From NCBI GenBank assembly GCA_027625915.1, contig JANTQA010000057.1, positions 9,176,001-9,240,000 of the forward strand: DNA of 64,000 nt, read 5' to 3'. Positions 23,601 to 35,629 of the stretch are shown one piece after another. How positions within the stretch are numbered: the stretch's first letter is position 1; the number at the start of each line of letters is the position of its first letter. Under the pieces are notes generated by a model. It worked only from the letters and a program-made list of their open reading frames with translations. It made no database searches and was not told where the DNA came from. A program made the translations under genes and the position numbers. The DNA is from Anaeramoeba flamelloides (lineage: Eukaryota > Metamonada > Anaeramoebidae).

Positions 23601-26600
23601 AAAGGGAAAATGAAGTAAAAATTATCAGATATTTATTTGAATTTATTAGTATCAAAACAATTTAGTCCTTTAGATCTTTTTATTTCGTTTAACAAAAGAA
23701 ATATTATTAAAAAATGATATTTCTAACAAAAAAAACATATTAAGGGATCAGTTCTCTACGGCAACAGGGCAAATTTTAAAATATGTTATTGGTGGTATTC
23801 TCCCAAATACATATTTTGTAGATGCCAAGTGTCAAAAAATTCTGATCGATTAAGAAACACAAAAAAGAATATTTTTTCTGTGAGATTCATTTTTTTTTTT
23901 TCATTTTTTCCGAAAAAGAAAACATTTAAATTTATTTTATTTCTCTCATTATAACAAGATTTTACCCCGTTTATTATCATTTTGATTATTATTATACAAT
24001 ACCATTTCTTTGTTACCAGGAATATTAAAATAAAGATTTTTTTTTCTTTTTTGAGATAATTCTTTTGGTTAACCAAAAAAATTATTTATTCAACCAATTG
24101 ATAAATAATTGTATTTTTTTAAGAAGGATAGTTATAATCATTAAATTTTTAAAGTCATTTACAAATTTTACTTAGAAAATCTAATTTTATCTTAAAACAA
24201 AAAAAAAATTTCTAAATAAAATTTTCTTAAAGATATTTGGGAACTAAGTAATTTTAATCCTTAAAAATTCAAAATCATTTTTTTTCTGTCAAAAATGATT
24301 TAAATTGTTACAAGGATTCTTGTGAATAAGACCAAACAATTTGTTAAAGAAATTTTTCAAAATTGAAAATTTTTTTACATTTGTTTTTTAATTTTTTGGA
24401 AATCAGAAAACAACTTTTTCAAAACCTTAAAAGAATCAATTTTTTTTGCTTAAAAGATCTCTATTTAATTGAGAAACTTTTGTTAAACTTCAATCAAATA
24501 TTCATTTATTAAATCACCCATACCCCAATTAGTTTTATTGGCTGATATTTGTATTGAAATAAAAATCAAAGAAAAATTATAACAAAATCAAAAATTTTCT
24601 TTCAAAATCAATACTTTCCAACATAAAACGAAAAATGTGTTTTCCCATTTTCAAGAATTAACTTAATTGCTAATAAAAATAATAGGTTACTTTTTTTTAC
24701 GTTTTATATTGGGAACATACAAAATTTGGATTTCAAAAAAGAGACTCAAATTAATAAATTGTTTAGATGAGGTGAACTCATCCATTTCATAAGTCGAAAC
24801 ACAAATTACAAAAATTTTTTTGTCAAGATCTTGACAAGATTTCATTTTATTTTTAAAAAATACTACTTCCTTAATATATTTTTGATTTTTTTTAAAAAAT
24901 GTGAAAATTATATCTATTAATCTGTGAAATGATATAATTTCTCTGAACATAATTTGACAGACCTTCTAATTTTATTTATTAAAAATCAAGTCAAATAATC
25001 ATTAACTTAATCTAGCGATCAAGGAATAATTTATATTTATTGATTTGATAAATGAAAAATAAAAAAAAATAAATATTTAAAATCTAAAATTTATATGTTT
25101 TGAATTTTATTATTATTATTTTTTTTTTTATGAAGAACTTAAGATTTATTACAAATAGATCAGTATAAAAATCCAAAAAAAAAAAAAAAAACAAAAAGTA
25201 TTTTTATTTTCTTTTGTTCCCTACAAAAAATCTCATCACTTTTAGATAGTTTTACCCTTTAAAAACGTTTTAAAGGTTTGTAAATTGCATGAAAGTGTTG
25301 TGAGTTTTTTCAAGTGTTTATAAGTTTTCAAGACCTTAAGCTTGGTAAAAGTCATAAGATTTTTTGTAGTGGAGAAATAACTGACTGTAAAAGATTTTCT
25401 TAATTTTCTTAGAGTGGTATAATTTTTTTATCTTCCTCCTGAACAATAATAAAAAACCGTTTTTTTATACAAGACTTTTCTATTATTTTCAGTTTGAAAT
25501 TAAGCATGATTTTTTGCAATAATGTAAAATTTTATTATGATAAAAATAGAGAAAATCCACACATACAACAAAGGATTCTTGATCTATAAATACCTTTGTA
25601 CTGAATCTTATAAATCAAATATCCCAATTAAATTTGAAATGTAGCTCTAGAGCCAAATCCTAGTTTAAAATTATTTCAGATAATATGAAAATTTGAGTTG
25701 TCTAATCTTTTGGTTTAATATCCAAAAAAAAAATAAATCCCAAAAAAAAAAGTCAAAAAGACAAAATTAACTTGATTTTTCTTTAACGATTCATAAAATT
25801 GAAAATGTAATATAAAAAAGCAGAGAAAAAAAATGTTCTCAATAATTACAATTAATGCTCATATCTTTATTTATTCTTTATTCTTTATTTATTTTTCTTT
25901 ATTCTATATTCTTTGTTTTTCTTTAATTCTTGAATAAATATTCTTTGTTTTTCTTTAATTCTTGAATAAATAGGAATCATGAGTGTAAATCAATAAATCT
26001 TTTATATGGTTTTTATGATGAATGTAAGTATAATTATAAATTTATTTCTTCAAAAACAAATTTTTTTTTTTTTATTAATATTCCTTAATTTATAAATTTT
26101 TTGTATTTAATAACTTCGCAATTTACTTTTGTAATTTTCTTTTGAAACTAATGAATTTAAAATCTAATTTTTATTTATTTATTTTTTAATGTTCCTTATT
26201 AAAATTTATATTCTTATAACAGGCACATCAAAATATTCAATAAATTTATGGCATAAGTTTTCAGAATTATTTGATTGTTTCCCCCTTGCTGCAATCATTA
26301 ATGATAAAATTTTTTGTGTTCATGGGGGATTATCACCCAATTTAAAAAGACCAAGTGATATTAAAAAAATTGAAAGACCTGTCCAAGTTCCTGAAAAGGG
26401 GCTTGTTCTAGATTTATTATGGAGCGACCCATCAGAAGATGTACTCGGGTGGGGTGAAAGCGATAGAGGTGTTAGTTATCATTTTGGTAAAGATATAATT
26501 GAAAAATTTATTGATGAGAATGATTATGATCTTATTTGTAGAGCACATCAGGTAAAAATTGTTTTTTTTTTTTTTTTTTTTTTTTTTAGTTTCTTTTTAT

Positions 26601-29600
26601 CCTGATTGCTTTAAATACTTTTCAATTTTTTCCCGAATATGAGATCTTTTCAAAAACCTAAAAATATATATGATTTTTTTAACAAAATAAGTTCAATGAA
26701 AAGGAATGTAAAAGTGTCAGCACTCTTTTAAAAAAAAATATTTTTCCAAAATGTTTTTAAAAAATAATTAATGATAATGCACCACAATTTATTTTGCATT
26801 TTTTGTTTAATTTTAAAGTGGAATTATTAATTTAAATTCAAAGTTTTTTTTTTCAAAATTTAATCAAAATGCTAGTTTTAATAATATAGTTTGAATAAAT
26901 AATAATAATCTGACAATTATTAAAGGATAATTCATCATAAAAACCAAAATCTATTTAAAAAATCGTGTTTCACATGAAATAATAAATTGAAAAAAAACCC
27001 CTATTTTTTAGTGTTCAACAACAGCTCATTATTAAATCTGATTAATAATTCACTTTTTATTTATTACAAACACATAAAAGTCTGATATTTTAAAAATTAA
27101 AATCAAAACCTAAAAAAAAGTTAAACACAATTTTTAAAATGAGCATTAGTTTGAATAAACAAGAATAACCTGCAAATTATTAATAGTTGATTTTTTATAA
27201 AAACAATAATTAAAAATAATTCAGTTCATTAATTTTTGTCTATTTTTTTTCAAAAGTTCAAATTTAATTTTAATACTTAATACTTTTGTAATCTACAAAA
27301 TAACAAATATATCAATTTTTTTTTATACAGGATTTATTTATAAACTTTTTGAATTCTTTTTGTTCAAGATTTGTCATTTAAAAAAAATCATATGTACCGT
27401 AAGGTTTAATTTTAGATTTAATTTTTTTTTCTCAAGTATATTATTTTTTTTTCAAAGATCGAAGACTTTCATCTCTAAATTTAAATCAAATCTTTTTAAT
27501 TCCAAAAAAAAAAAAAAACGAATTGGCATTAATTTTCTTTTTAGAAACAAACTAGTTTTTTTGGTTAAAAATTGTATTTTATCAAAGCAAGAAAACGTGA
27601 TATTTTACCTCTAATAAAACCCTTTACTGGAAAATCAATCATTTTTAATTCCAAACCTAAAAATCTTCTAATTTACAATAATTTCAAAGTTTGTCATTTT
27701 GAATATACCTTGTATATCAGTAATTTAAAATTTGTAAAACATCAAAGTGACTGAATTGGCTCTTGGGAAATAAAAACCAAAATATTATCAAAATTGGAGA
27801 TTCAGGTTTCTAAAATTTCATATTCAGGTTTCTGTGATTTCTGTGATTTCTGTGATTTCTGTGGTTTGTCTTTTCAAAAAGTAATAAAAATATTTTGAAT
27901 TTTGTAAAATTTTTAGAATAAAGATCTTCAAAGCTTTGCTGTTTTTTTGTTTTAAAGTTTGTTTTGAGGAGTTAAGCCAACTAGATTAAAAGAAGGATAA
28001 AAAAAAATTTTTTTTTCTTTTTTGACTTGTGTTTTTTTTCTATAACTTCAAAATTTTGTAGAATTTTAATGATTTTTAAAATTTAGTGTTTCTGAATTTA
28101 TATTAATTTCTTGAAGGGATTTTATTGAATTTTCTCTGAAACAAGAATTACAATCAGCAATGCAGTTTTCCTTTGATTTTGAAAATGATGAGTCAGATAA
28201 TTTGAGAAGAGATCAAAAAAAAGGATTCTATATCTTTCACATTTATTTGTCATTTTCTGTTTGAATACAGCAAATTTCTACTTTACATTTTCTCATCTTT
28301 TTTTAACCCAACAACTTTTTGAAATTAACATATAGATTTTAATATTTTTGGTTTTAGAAAGTAAATCCAAAGATAGAATATATTGAAAAAAATCTTCAAT
28401 TAGATTCATTTTAACTTTTCTATTGAAAAAAAAAAAAAAACAGTTTCTAAAATGGAAAAGTAACGTATTTTAAATTTATTCTTCTAAGCAAAATTATAAT
28501 CAAATTAGTTCAATTATGTTTTTTTTAAGGTTATTTTCTGAATTCTTTTTAATTATACAGATACTTTTCTTTCAATATCAATCTCCAAATAGGTACAAAA
28601 TATTTAATTTTCAAAATTTGTACAAAAAAATTGTAATCTAGAAAATTTATACTTTTACAATTTTACTTTTGAATGCCAACACTAAAATTATTTTGTTGGG
28701 TTATATTTCAGAAAAAAAAAAAAAATAAATGATTAAATAATAAAAAATATCCCTTTTTACATCAATGTCAATGACTATACTTTTTTTACTAAATTAACCA
28801 AATCTTTAAATACTATTTAAAATTTTAAATAAACCTCAAAGAAATTTCAAGTATTCATTACAAGAGAATCTTAAAAGTCCTTTAAAAAAAAAAAATTCCA
28901 AATTGATTACTTGATTTATCTAATAAAGACTTTAATGAATTTTCGAAAATAAAATTAAAAGAAAGAAATCTCAATGAATTAATTTTAAACCAATACAGTT
29001 TGAAATTATTTTCATTAATTAATAATCGTTAAACCTAGTGTTTTACACTTAAATCTCCTTTCAGAAATAAAAGTCTAAGTACTACTAGAGTGTAATTTTA
29101 CACTTCTTCAATCATAATAATTAATTTTTTTTAGGATCAAATGAAATTTCTCAAGATATTTACAATAAGATTATTATTACAAACAAATCTTAAATAATTC
29201 ATACATTTCAACAATTTAACCCATAATATTAATTTATTATCTTTAATTATTTATTTCTTTTTATTTCTTGCCTTTCCTCTGCTTATTTATAGGTTGTAGA
29301 ATATGGTTATGAATTCTTTTCAAACGAAAGAAATTTAGTAACAATTTTTAGTGCACCTAATTATTGTGGCGAATTTGATAATTCTGGTGCCATGATGAAA
29401 GTCGATGAAGAATTAGTTTGCTCATTTTATGTAAAAATTACCTTTTTAAAATCAAATTTTTTTTTTCAAAAAAGGATAATTCTGTATTTTTTACTTTATT
29501 TTATTTCATTTCATTATTTTCATTTTTTTTTTTTTTTTTTATAATGTATTTTTATTACAATAGATTTTAAAGGGTGGTTTGAATGAAAATGGTACAAAAA

Positions 29601-29677
29601 ATAAATCAAATTCAGGTAAAAAAAGAAAAAGAAACCATAAAAAAACGAAATATTCTCATAAAAACCAACAAATGTGA
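19290..29677 (+). CDS. PPP1C: PP1-type Ser/Thr protein phosphatase catalytic subunit
   Basis: A metal-dependent phosphoprotein phosphatase. The seven exons are 19290-19476, 19847-19942, 20089-20173, 25974-26023, 26223-26551, 29293-29430 and 29564-29677. They sum to 999 bases, giving 332 residues with every phase matching. All PPP motifs are present in order: GDIHGQ (metal-binding Asp and His), GDLIDRG (bridging Asp), LLRGNHE (Asn, catalytic His), HGGLSP and RAHQ (metal-binding His), and [16 protein letters not shown]. The last is the PP1 version rather than PP2A, with the Tyr and Cys of the toxin-binding loop kept. [18 protein letters not shown] is also PP1-like. Departures from typical PP1 are LI for YV before DRG, VHGG for CHGG, and a basic KKRKRNHKK tail lacking the TPPR cyclin-kinase site. 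Introns 3 and 5 are 5800 and 2741 bp; the others are 133-370 bp. The start is the ATG that gives the family N-terminal length. The product is probably cytoplasmic and nuclear, targeted by regulatory subunits. Confidence 0.96.
20581..20616. repeat. Poly(A) tract, 36 bases
   Basis: An uninterrupted run of A in the PP1 intron, followed by TTAACCAG. Such runs are common here but this is among the longest. It could be the tail of a retroposed copy, but no element was recognised immediately upstream. Confidence 0.8.
21069..21463 (+). mobile_element. MITE family F, 395 bp
   Basis: The left end is TACTGTTATTTTCCAATTAA and the right end, on the complement, is TACTATTATTTTCCCATTTA, both followed by AATAAACGAAAATTTT-like sequence. 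A third copy of the end motif lies inside at about 21,200. The element matches 56,160-56,360 in the TMEM131 intron (shared block AAATTTTGTCTTAGAGTTAA, seen there on the complement). It is non-coding. Confidence 0.65.
22412..22678 (+). mobile_element. MITE family E, long form with clear TA ends
   Basis: The left end is TACTGGTATTTGAACAATAA and the right end, on the complement, is TACTGGTATTTGAAATGTAA. These are the best-matched ends of the family, flanked or begun by TA as in Tc1/mariner-like elements. It is 267 bp and lies within PP1 intron 3. Confidence 0.65.
25909..25973 (+). repeat. 32-bp direct duplication at a splice acceptor
   Basis: A unit starting ATTCTTTGTTTTTCTTTAAT and ending CTTGAATAAAT occurs twice in a row immediately before the AG of PP1 exon 4. 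The duplication doubles the pyrimidine-rich tract of the acceptor. Confidence 0.8.
26552..29292. other. Large fifth intron of the PP1 gene
   Basis: The intron is 2741 bp. It begins with GTAAAAATTG and a T run of more than 25 bases. It holds a 9-bp tandem repeat TTCTGTGAT (about four units, 27,829-27,865) and a short open stretch near 28,110-28,265 (includes [15 protein letters not shown]). I judged that open stretch to be chance, because the phosphatase reads perfectly without it. No element copy is clear here. Confidence 0.8.
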
Positions 29678-30160
29678 TAGATAATGCGATAGATATATTT
29701 AATTTTTATAATAAAATATTTTAATTTTTTTAGTTTAAAGTATTTTTTTGTTTTTATTTTGATTTAATTTTTTTCTTTATTTTACATCTCAAAAAGTTTT
29801 ATGAAAAAAAACAAGTGAGAAAAATATTATTGTATAATAAGAACAATTCTTAGGATTTAAAAAAAATATTATCTATTAAGAGCAATTCTGATTAATTTTA
29901 AAAAAATATAAACCAAAGACTGATTTTCAAAAAATCTAATTTAAAGCAAAAAAAAAAAAAACAATCAAATTATTATCAAAAGTATTAAAATTAATAGATT
30001 TTAATCATCTATCACCACCAAATCAAATGATTCAAGTTGTTAAACATTTCTATGAGAACTTTTCCGAATTTTGGGGTTTCAATTTTTAAAAATGACTGTA
30101 AAAGGAGAAATATAACCAGAATAAGAAATAAATATTAAACAATTGTTGATTTTTTCAAAA

Positions 30161-30868
30161 TAAACTAAATTCCAAAAAGTTTGACACAGTTTAAACCGTT
30201 GAAAATATAACAATACTGCATTTTGCATTCAATTTGGAAAGAATTTTGATTTTTACAAACTAATTTCATTTTTGGTCTTTTTTTTTTTTTTTCATTTCCT
30301 TTTTTCCCAGTTAGGTAATCTGTTTCCTTTGATTGAAGAACTTTTTTTCAGTGATTGATCGAAGACTAGTGTTGAAGATTGTTAAATTGGAAAATCACAT
30401 ACAATTGGTTGATGGTTTATTATCAATTGATCGATTAATAATTCTTGGCGAAATTTCAACAAATTAACCAATACATTTTTTGTTCAGCTTGTTTTAAAAA
30501 ATTTTGGATACATTAGATTTTTATTTTTTGATTTTATATTTTTTTATTAGATTTGGATAAAAATGATACACTTATAAAAACATTAATAATGTGTAACTTA
30601 AATGTGGTTTATATTATGTTTGGAAAAATTTAATAAATTTTTAGGAAACTAAATTGATTTTTAATATTCTTCAAATGAATGTTTCTATTTGAGACACTCT
30701 TTGAATCAGTAGACACAAATTTAGTCACTTCAAAATTCTTTCTATATCAGAATAAGTGCCCAACACTTATTTCTTAACAATAATTCCAAGAATATAATAA
30801 ATTGAGATTTTTTTTTGATTATTTGGGATTTAGGGAGTTTCCAAATTTTTGGAATCAGGTTTATAAAT
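30161..30868 (+). mobile_element. MITE family B, decayed copy
   Basis: The left end TAAACTAAATTCCAAAAAG matches the family-B end. The interior shares TTTGCATTCAATTTGGAAAG, GTTGATGG and GGCGAAATTTCAACAAATTA with the 51.85-kb copy. A right-end motif (TCCAAATTTTTGGAATCAGG) appears at about 30,841-30,860. The copy therefore looks longer than the others, probably through an insertion near 30,650-30,830. Confidence 0.6.
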
Positions 30869-31334
30869 AGGAATTTGTTTTGAATTTTTGAGAAAATTTC
30901 ACAGTTAAATATTTTTATAATTTTATCAGGAACAAAATAAAAATTTACTGTTTATAGATATTTTGAAAGTAAACCTTATTTTTTTGTGATTTGGGGAGAA
31001 AATTTCATAAATTTGAAAAATCAATAAAAAAGTGAACACATTTAAAAATTTAAACTCAGATAATAAGTCGTTTAATCAGCTATCAAAATTTATATATGTC
31101 AATGTATTTGTTTTTAAAATATGTTAAATTTTATAAAGATGGAAATAAATACTTTTATTATTGTGAAAAAAATTGATAATAATATTAAACCAATTTGATG
31201 CACGAATAAAGCTAAGGTTATATAATCTAAAATCATGTAACATCAGCTTCCAAAATAATTGTAATATAATAATAAAAAATATTAAAATTATTTTCCTAGA
31301 AAAGTTTACCCATTAAAAGTTCTGAATTATATAT

Positions 31335-31869
31335 ATAAACCCCATTCCAAAAATTTGGACACACCCAAAATCAAAAATAGGCAAAATAAAACTCAATTTA
31401 TTGTATTTTTCCAAACCTAATACAAAAACACATTTAAGTTAAAAGGTATTAATTATTTAATAAGTAATCATTTTAATCAAAATAAAAGAGAAAAATATAA
31501 AACTCAAAAATAAAAATTGGTATCCAAAATAATGAAACGAGCTGAACAAAAAATGCATTGGTAAATTTGTTGGCTTTTCGCCAACAATTGTTGATCGATC
31601 AAATGATAAGATACCATCAACCAATTGAATGTGATTTTTCGATTAAACAAACTCTAAAACTAACCTACTATCAACCATCGAAAAAAAAATTTCCAGATCT
31701 AACGAAACAGATAACCTAACTGGAAAAAAGGAAATGAAAACAAATCAAAAAAGAAAAAAAAAGAAAATGGTTTGTAAAATCAAAATTCTTTCTAAATTGA
31801 ATTTAAAGTGTATTATTTTTATTCTTTCAACTGTTTAAGCTGTGTCCAAATTTTTGGAATAAAGTTTAT
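31335..31869 (-). mobile_element. MITE family B, 535 bp
   Basis: The left end is TAAACCCCATTCCAAAAATT followed by TGGACACACC. The right end, on the complement, is TAAACTTTATTCCAAAAATT followed by TGGACACAGC. The interior is the reverse complement of the 51.85-kb copy, including the CATTCAATTGG-type and TTGTTGATCGATCAAATGAT blocks. The ATTCC..TTTGGACAC ends resemble those of Tc1/mariner-type elements. It is non-coding. Confidence 0.8.
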
Positions 31870-32040
31870 ATTTAGAGGATTTGAATTTAAATTTGAAGAA
31901 ACACTTTATTTTTGAAATTTCAAAAATGAAATCAGTTTTTTCAATATTTTTCTTTTTTTTTTCAATATTTGTTTTAGGTACTGAATTGTGTTGAAAAAAA
32001 ATATAAAATTACAAGACCAAGTATGACTTGTTCAAAACGT

Positions 32041-32536
32041 ACCCCCACTCTAAAAAATTTTATATAATCTATATTCAAAAATATGCAAAAAATAAAACCC
32101 ACATAATTTATTTTTTCCTAACATAATATTAATTTATATTTAAGTTACCCGTATTAATGTTTTTATAAATAATCATTTTTATCAATGAAAAAAAAAAAAA
32201 ATTAAACTAATAAAAAAAAACAAAGTGTAAAAAAAATAATGAAACAAGTGTAATAAAAAATTGCATTGACAAATTCATTGAACTTTCACCAACAATTATT
32301 TATCGATCAAATAATTATACACCTTCAACAAATTCTATATTTTTTTTCTATTTAATAAACTAAACATTGACTAAATTCTGATCATCGAAAAGAAATTCCC
32401 GAATCCAAGAAAAGGAAAGGTAACTGGAAAAAAGGAAATGAAAACAAAAAAAAAAAAGATAAAAAAATTAAAATGATATTTAATTTGAATAAAAATAAAA
32501 AAATCAAAATTCGAATTTGTTATTATTGATTTTTAA
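32041..32536 (-). mobile_element. MITE family B, decayed copy
   Basis: Same orientation as the 31.3-kb copy. Shared blocks include AATAATGAAACAAG, TTGCATTG, TTCACCAACAATTATTTATC, GATCAAATAATTA and AACTGGAAAAAAGGAAATG. The ends are much worn, so the boundaries are approximate. It has many more differences than the 31.3-kb copy. Confidence 0.6.
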
Positions 32537-32750
32537 GTGAAAAAAATTATTTAGCCTTTCATTAAAAAATGCTAAAAGGAACAAAAATTCAAAAAAAATA
32601 ATAATAAAAGAAAAAAAAAAGGGCGATCAAATAAATAACTATCATAGATAAACAAAAAAATAAGATTTTTTGAATAATTCTGATTAAAATAATAACTAAA
32701 TAATGAAGATTTAAGAAATATGAGAATTTAAAAAATTATGATATTTTATT

Positions 32751-34942
32751 TTAAAGAATCGTGACTTTATTATTTCTTGATAGAGAAATTGCCAGTACAA
32801 TTCTTGAAGAAATTTCATTAAAGGCAACACCAAAGTATGTTTCATTTTTCCAAAAACTAAGTGTATGATCGTCTAGATTAACCATTACTGTTATTATATC
32901 GCCATGTTTGCATCCTTCACCATATTTACCATCTGGTACTTGCATATGTAATTTTGTCCCTTTCTGTACATCATACACCCAGCCCAATTTAAATGGAAAA
33001 CCGATTGCGCGGGCGGGCATCACTCCAATATCTAAAGGACCAAAAATATTATCGATTTGTATTCGAAAACAATGGATCCCCTTATTTAACACCTTTGTAC
33101 CTTTGATAGTTAAACTACCTCTTTCACCTATATTTTTCAGATTACATTTGGCTGTTTTGTTTTTATTATAAAGAGATATAGAACTACCCTTTTCATTATA
33201 ATTCCACGCATCTGTTTCAAATCCGATTACACGTATTATTCTTGGCTTAAATACTTCTTGTTGATGTATTTTTAAACTTACATCATAAAAACCTGTGTGT
33301 TTTAATTTAAATTTACTTGTATATTCATAATAACTCTCAAAACCACTGTTCCCTTCTTCTTCTTTTTCCTTTTCCCTTTCCTTTTCCTTTTCCTTTTCCA
33401 TTTCTTTTTCCTTTTTTTTATTTCCCCCTTCAGATAATTGTTTCACAAATTTTGGTACCAAATAAACTTTTTCTACCTTTTCATTATCTATTTTTGAGTT
33501 TTCATTCATGTTTTTCTTTTTTATCTCATTCCCCTTTTTTTCCTTCTTTTCCCCACCTTGTTTTTTTTTTTTTTTCTCATTTTTTTTTTTTTTTTCATTC
33601 AAAATAAATTTTAATTTAAAAAAATTTTCAATGTTCTCAATATTAACATTTTTGTTTTGTTCATTTTTCAAAATTAAAGCGATAAAAAAAAAATGATCTT
33701 TAAATATAATTTTGGGGATATTGATAAGAGTTTTTTCAATCTGGAATGGCTTTATGAACCTAATAGCAGAAATATTTTTTTCCACATTTTTATATACCAA
33801 TTGCTCTTCAAACCTTTTCAGCATTATTTCCTCATTTGTTTCCTGAGGCGAATCAATGAACAACTCAATTTTTTTAAGTTGTGAAAATGCATCCAAATAC
33901 TCATACCAATTATAGTCTTGTGTTTGTTCGAGGATTTTATAATTCTTTTCTGAATTCTTTAATGATGATTGTAAGGTTTCCATTTGTAAATTGATTTTTT
34001 CAATTTCTTCTTTGAGGATTTCGCTTTGCCTTTCATGAAACTTTGTTATATGGTTAAGCATTTCAGTGGATTTTTCTTCCGTCAGCTGAATTAATTTGTC
34101 AAACCTTGCTTTGGTTTGTTCAATAAGGGTTTCTTGATCATTTTGTTTTTTAGTAATTTCCTGTGTTACCGAAAGTTTTTCATTTTTTTTTTTTTTTAAT
34201 AATTCTCCTAGCTTTTGAGAAAGATTGACTTTATCTTGTAACTTGGGTAATATTTCAGCAGCTTCTTGAATTGGCTTAATGTTGTGGCCTTCGTGGTTTT
34301 TAGAAAACGCACAATTAAAACATATTAGTGTTAAACAATCAAAGCAGTATAACCCAATTTTTTCTTGATGAATACTGCATGTGGGCACAACCATCGTATT
34401 TTTTTGTTTTGGTTTTTTTTTTAAGAGATCTTTTGGAGAGAGACATAAAAGATTGAAATGAAAAATTGGATGACAAAGATTAATTTTTATTTTTTTTATT
34501 TGAAAACCAAAAAATGGTTTGAAGAAAAAAAGGTTTGCTACTAATTTTTTATTCATTGAAACACCAACGAGTAAATGGCTCGTTTTATTAATTTCTTTTT
34601 TTTTTGTCAAGAAACAAATCGAATATCTTTTATTAATTTTTCATTTTCAGAGCCGATCGGTTTTGGTGTTGTAAAATAATAAAGAAAAACAAAAGATCAA
34701 ATGCGAAAAGACAATTTGAAGAAAAAGTGTTTACTTTGGTTTACAGGATCACGTACATGATTTTTGAAAAGTGGATGGTTGTCATGAAAACTGTCACATT
34801 CGATGCAAAAATGTACTTTACAAGAGGGACAATAACAACTTGCTAATACTTCTTTATTATCATTTTTGCAACCGTCACAATAGATTGGCTTTGTGTCGTT
34901 TGAGAGTTCCAAATTGGTTGGTGGAAAGGATTCTTTGTTCAT
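32751..34942 (-). CDS. TRIM-like protein: two B-boxes, coiled coil, filamin-like repeat, SPRY
   Basis: The exons on the minus strand are 34942-34735 and 34429-32751 (donor GTAAAC, acceptor AAAAG). The joined phase gives 628 residues. The first B-box (about 20-63) has CDGC..., CYCPSC..., CIECD..H. The second (87-125) has CSIHQEK, LYCFDC, CFNC and HEGH. A long Glu/Lys/Gln-rich coiled coil follows to about 245. A filamin/Ig-like strand pattern is split by a Lys/Glu-rich insert with EKEKEK repeats (roughly 350-420), and a SPRY domain (about 472-628) contains GIHCFRIQID, GWVYDV and LSFWKNE. No RING precedes the B-boxes, so E3 ligase activity cannot be assumed. TRIM-type proteins bind partners through SPRY and dimerise through the coiled coil. 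The exon junction was chosen because it joins the two B-boxes in phase; nearer donors do not fit. Confidence 0.85.
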
Positions 34943-35629
34943 TCAAATTAAAAACACTTTTATTGAATTTTCTTTCTTTCTTCAAAATTAAAAAAAACAA
35001 TAAAAGATAGGGAAAGCAAAAACAGTAAAAAATAACTTTGTTCAAAATTATTTTAATGAATGTTGGATCTTGTAGACTTTGAAAAAACTTGAAGAATTCC
35101 AAATTTTCAATTCAGCTTTTTGTTTATTAACTTGAAGATTTTTTTAAAAGTGAGTTGTTCTCAAAAAACTTAAACAGAAGTCACAAAAGGTGGGGATTAT
35201 TTTTTCAGTACGATTTTTTGTTGTAAAAACAAATGAAATTGTGGACAAAATCATTCTCTAAAGAGTTGACAATTTCAGTTAAATGTACACAATTGAGAAT
35301 TTATTTAATAAAAAATGGGTAATTTTCAGTAACCCAACAAGTCTCACAATTTTTCCCCTTTTTCGATCCTTCCAAATTTTAAATTTTTTTCAGATTTCAT
35401 AATTTCTATTTCAAATTTCAAATGACAAACCAATTCCTTTTTCTGTTCTAAATAATATTTATAGAGTTACTTTTACAAGTTATGAAATGTTTTAAAATTT
35501 GGATTTGTACTTATAAATCCCATAAAGCATTTTTTTTATTGAACAATTTCATCAAAAATCAATTTGAAAATTCTTTTTTTTGGTTTTTGTTTTAACTTTG
35601 AAATTTGTTTTATTTGTCCAATTTCTTCA

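Larger units (their letters stand above)
20174..25973. other. Giant third intron of the PP1 gene
   Basis: The intron is 5800 bp between GTAAGT at 20174 and the AG at 25972-25973. It holds a 36-base A run (20581-20616), a family-F element (21,069-21,463), a family-E element (22,412-22,678), several poly-T tracts and a 32-bp duplication right at the acceptor. I see no exon-like open stretch that extends the phosphatase. Confidence 0.85.
29678..32750. other. Convergent intergenic region with a family-B cluster
   Basis: This lies between the 3' ends of PP1 (+) and the TRIM-like gene (-). It holds three copies of the ~530-bp family B, the first in plus and the next two in minus orientation. No gene was seen. 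Confidence 0.7.

Noticed and set aside
28110-28265. About 50 open codons (includes [15 protein letters not shown]) inside PP1 intron 5
   Set aside because: The phosphatase reads perfectly from 26,551 to 29,293, and inserting this stretch would break a conserved motif ([12 protein letters not shown]). There is no clean donor. Kept only as a note.
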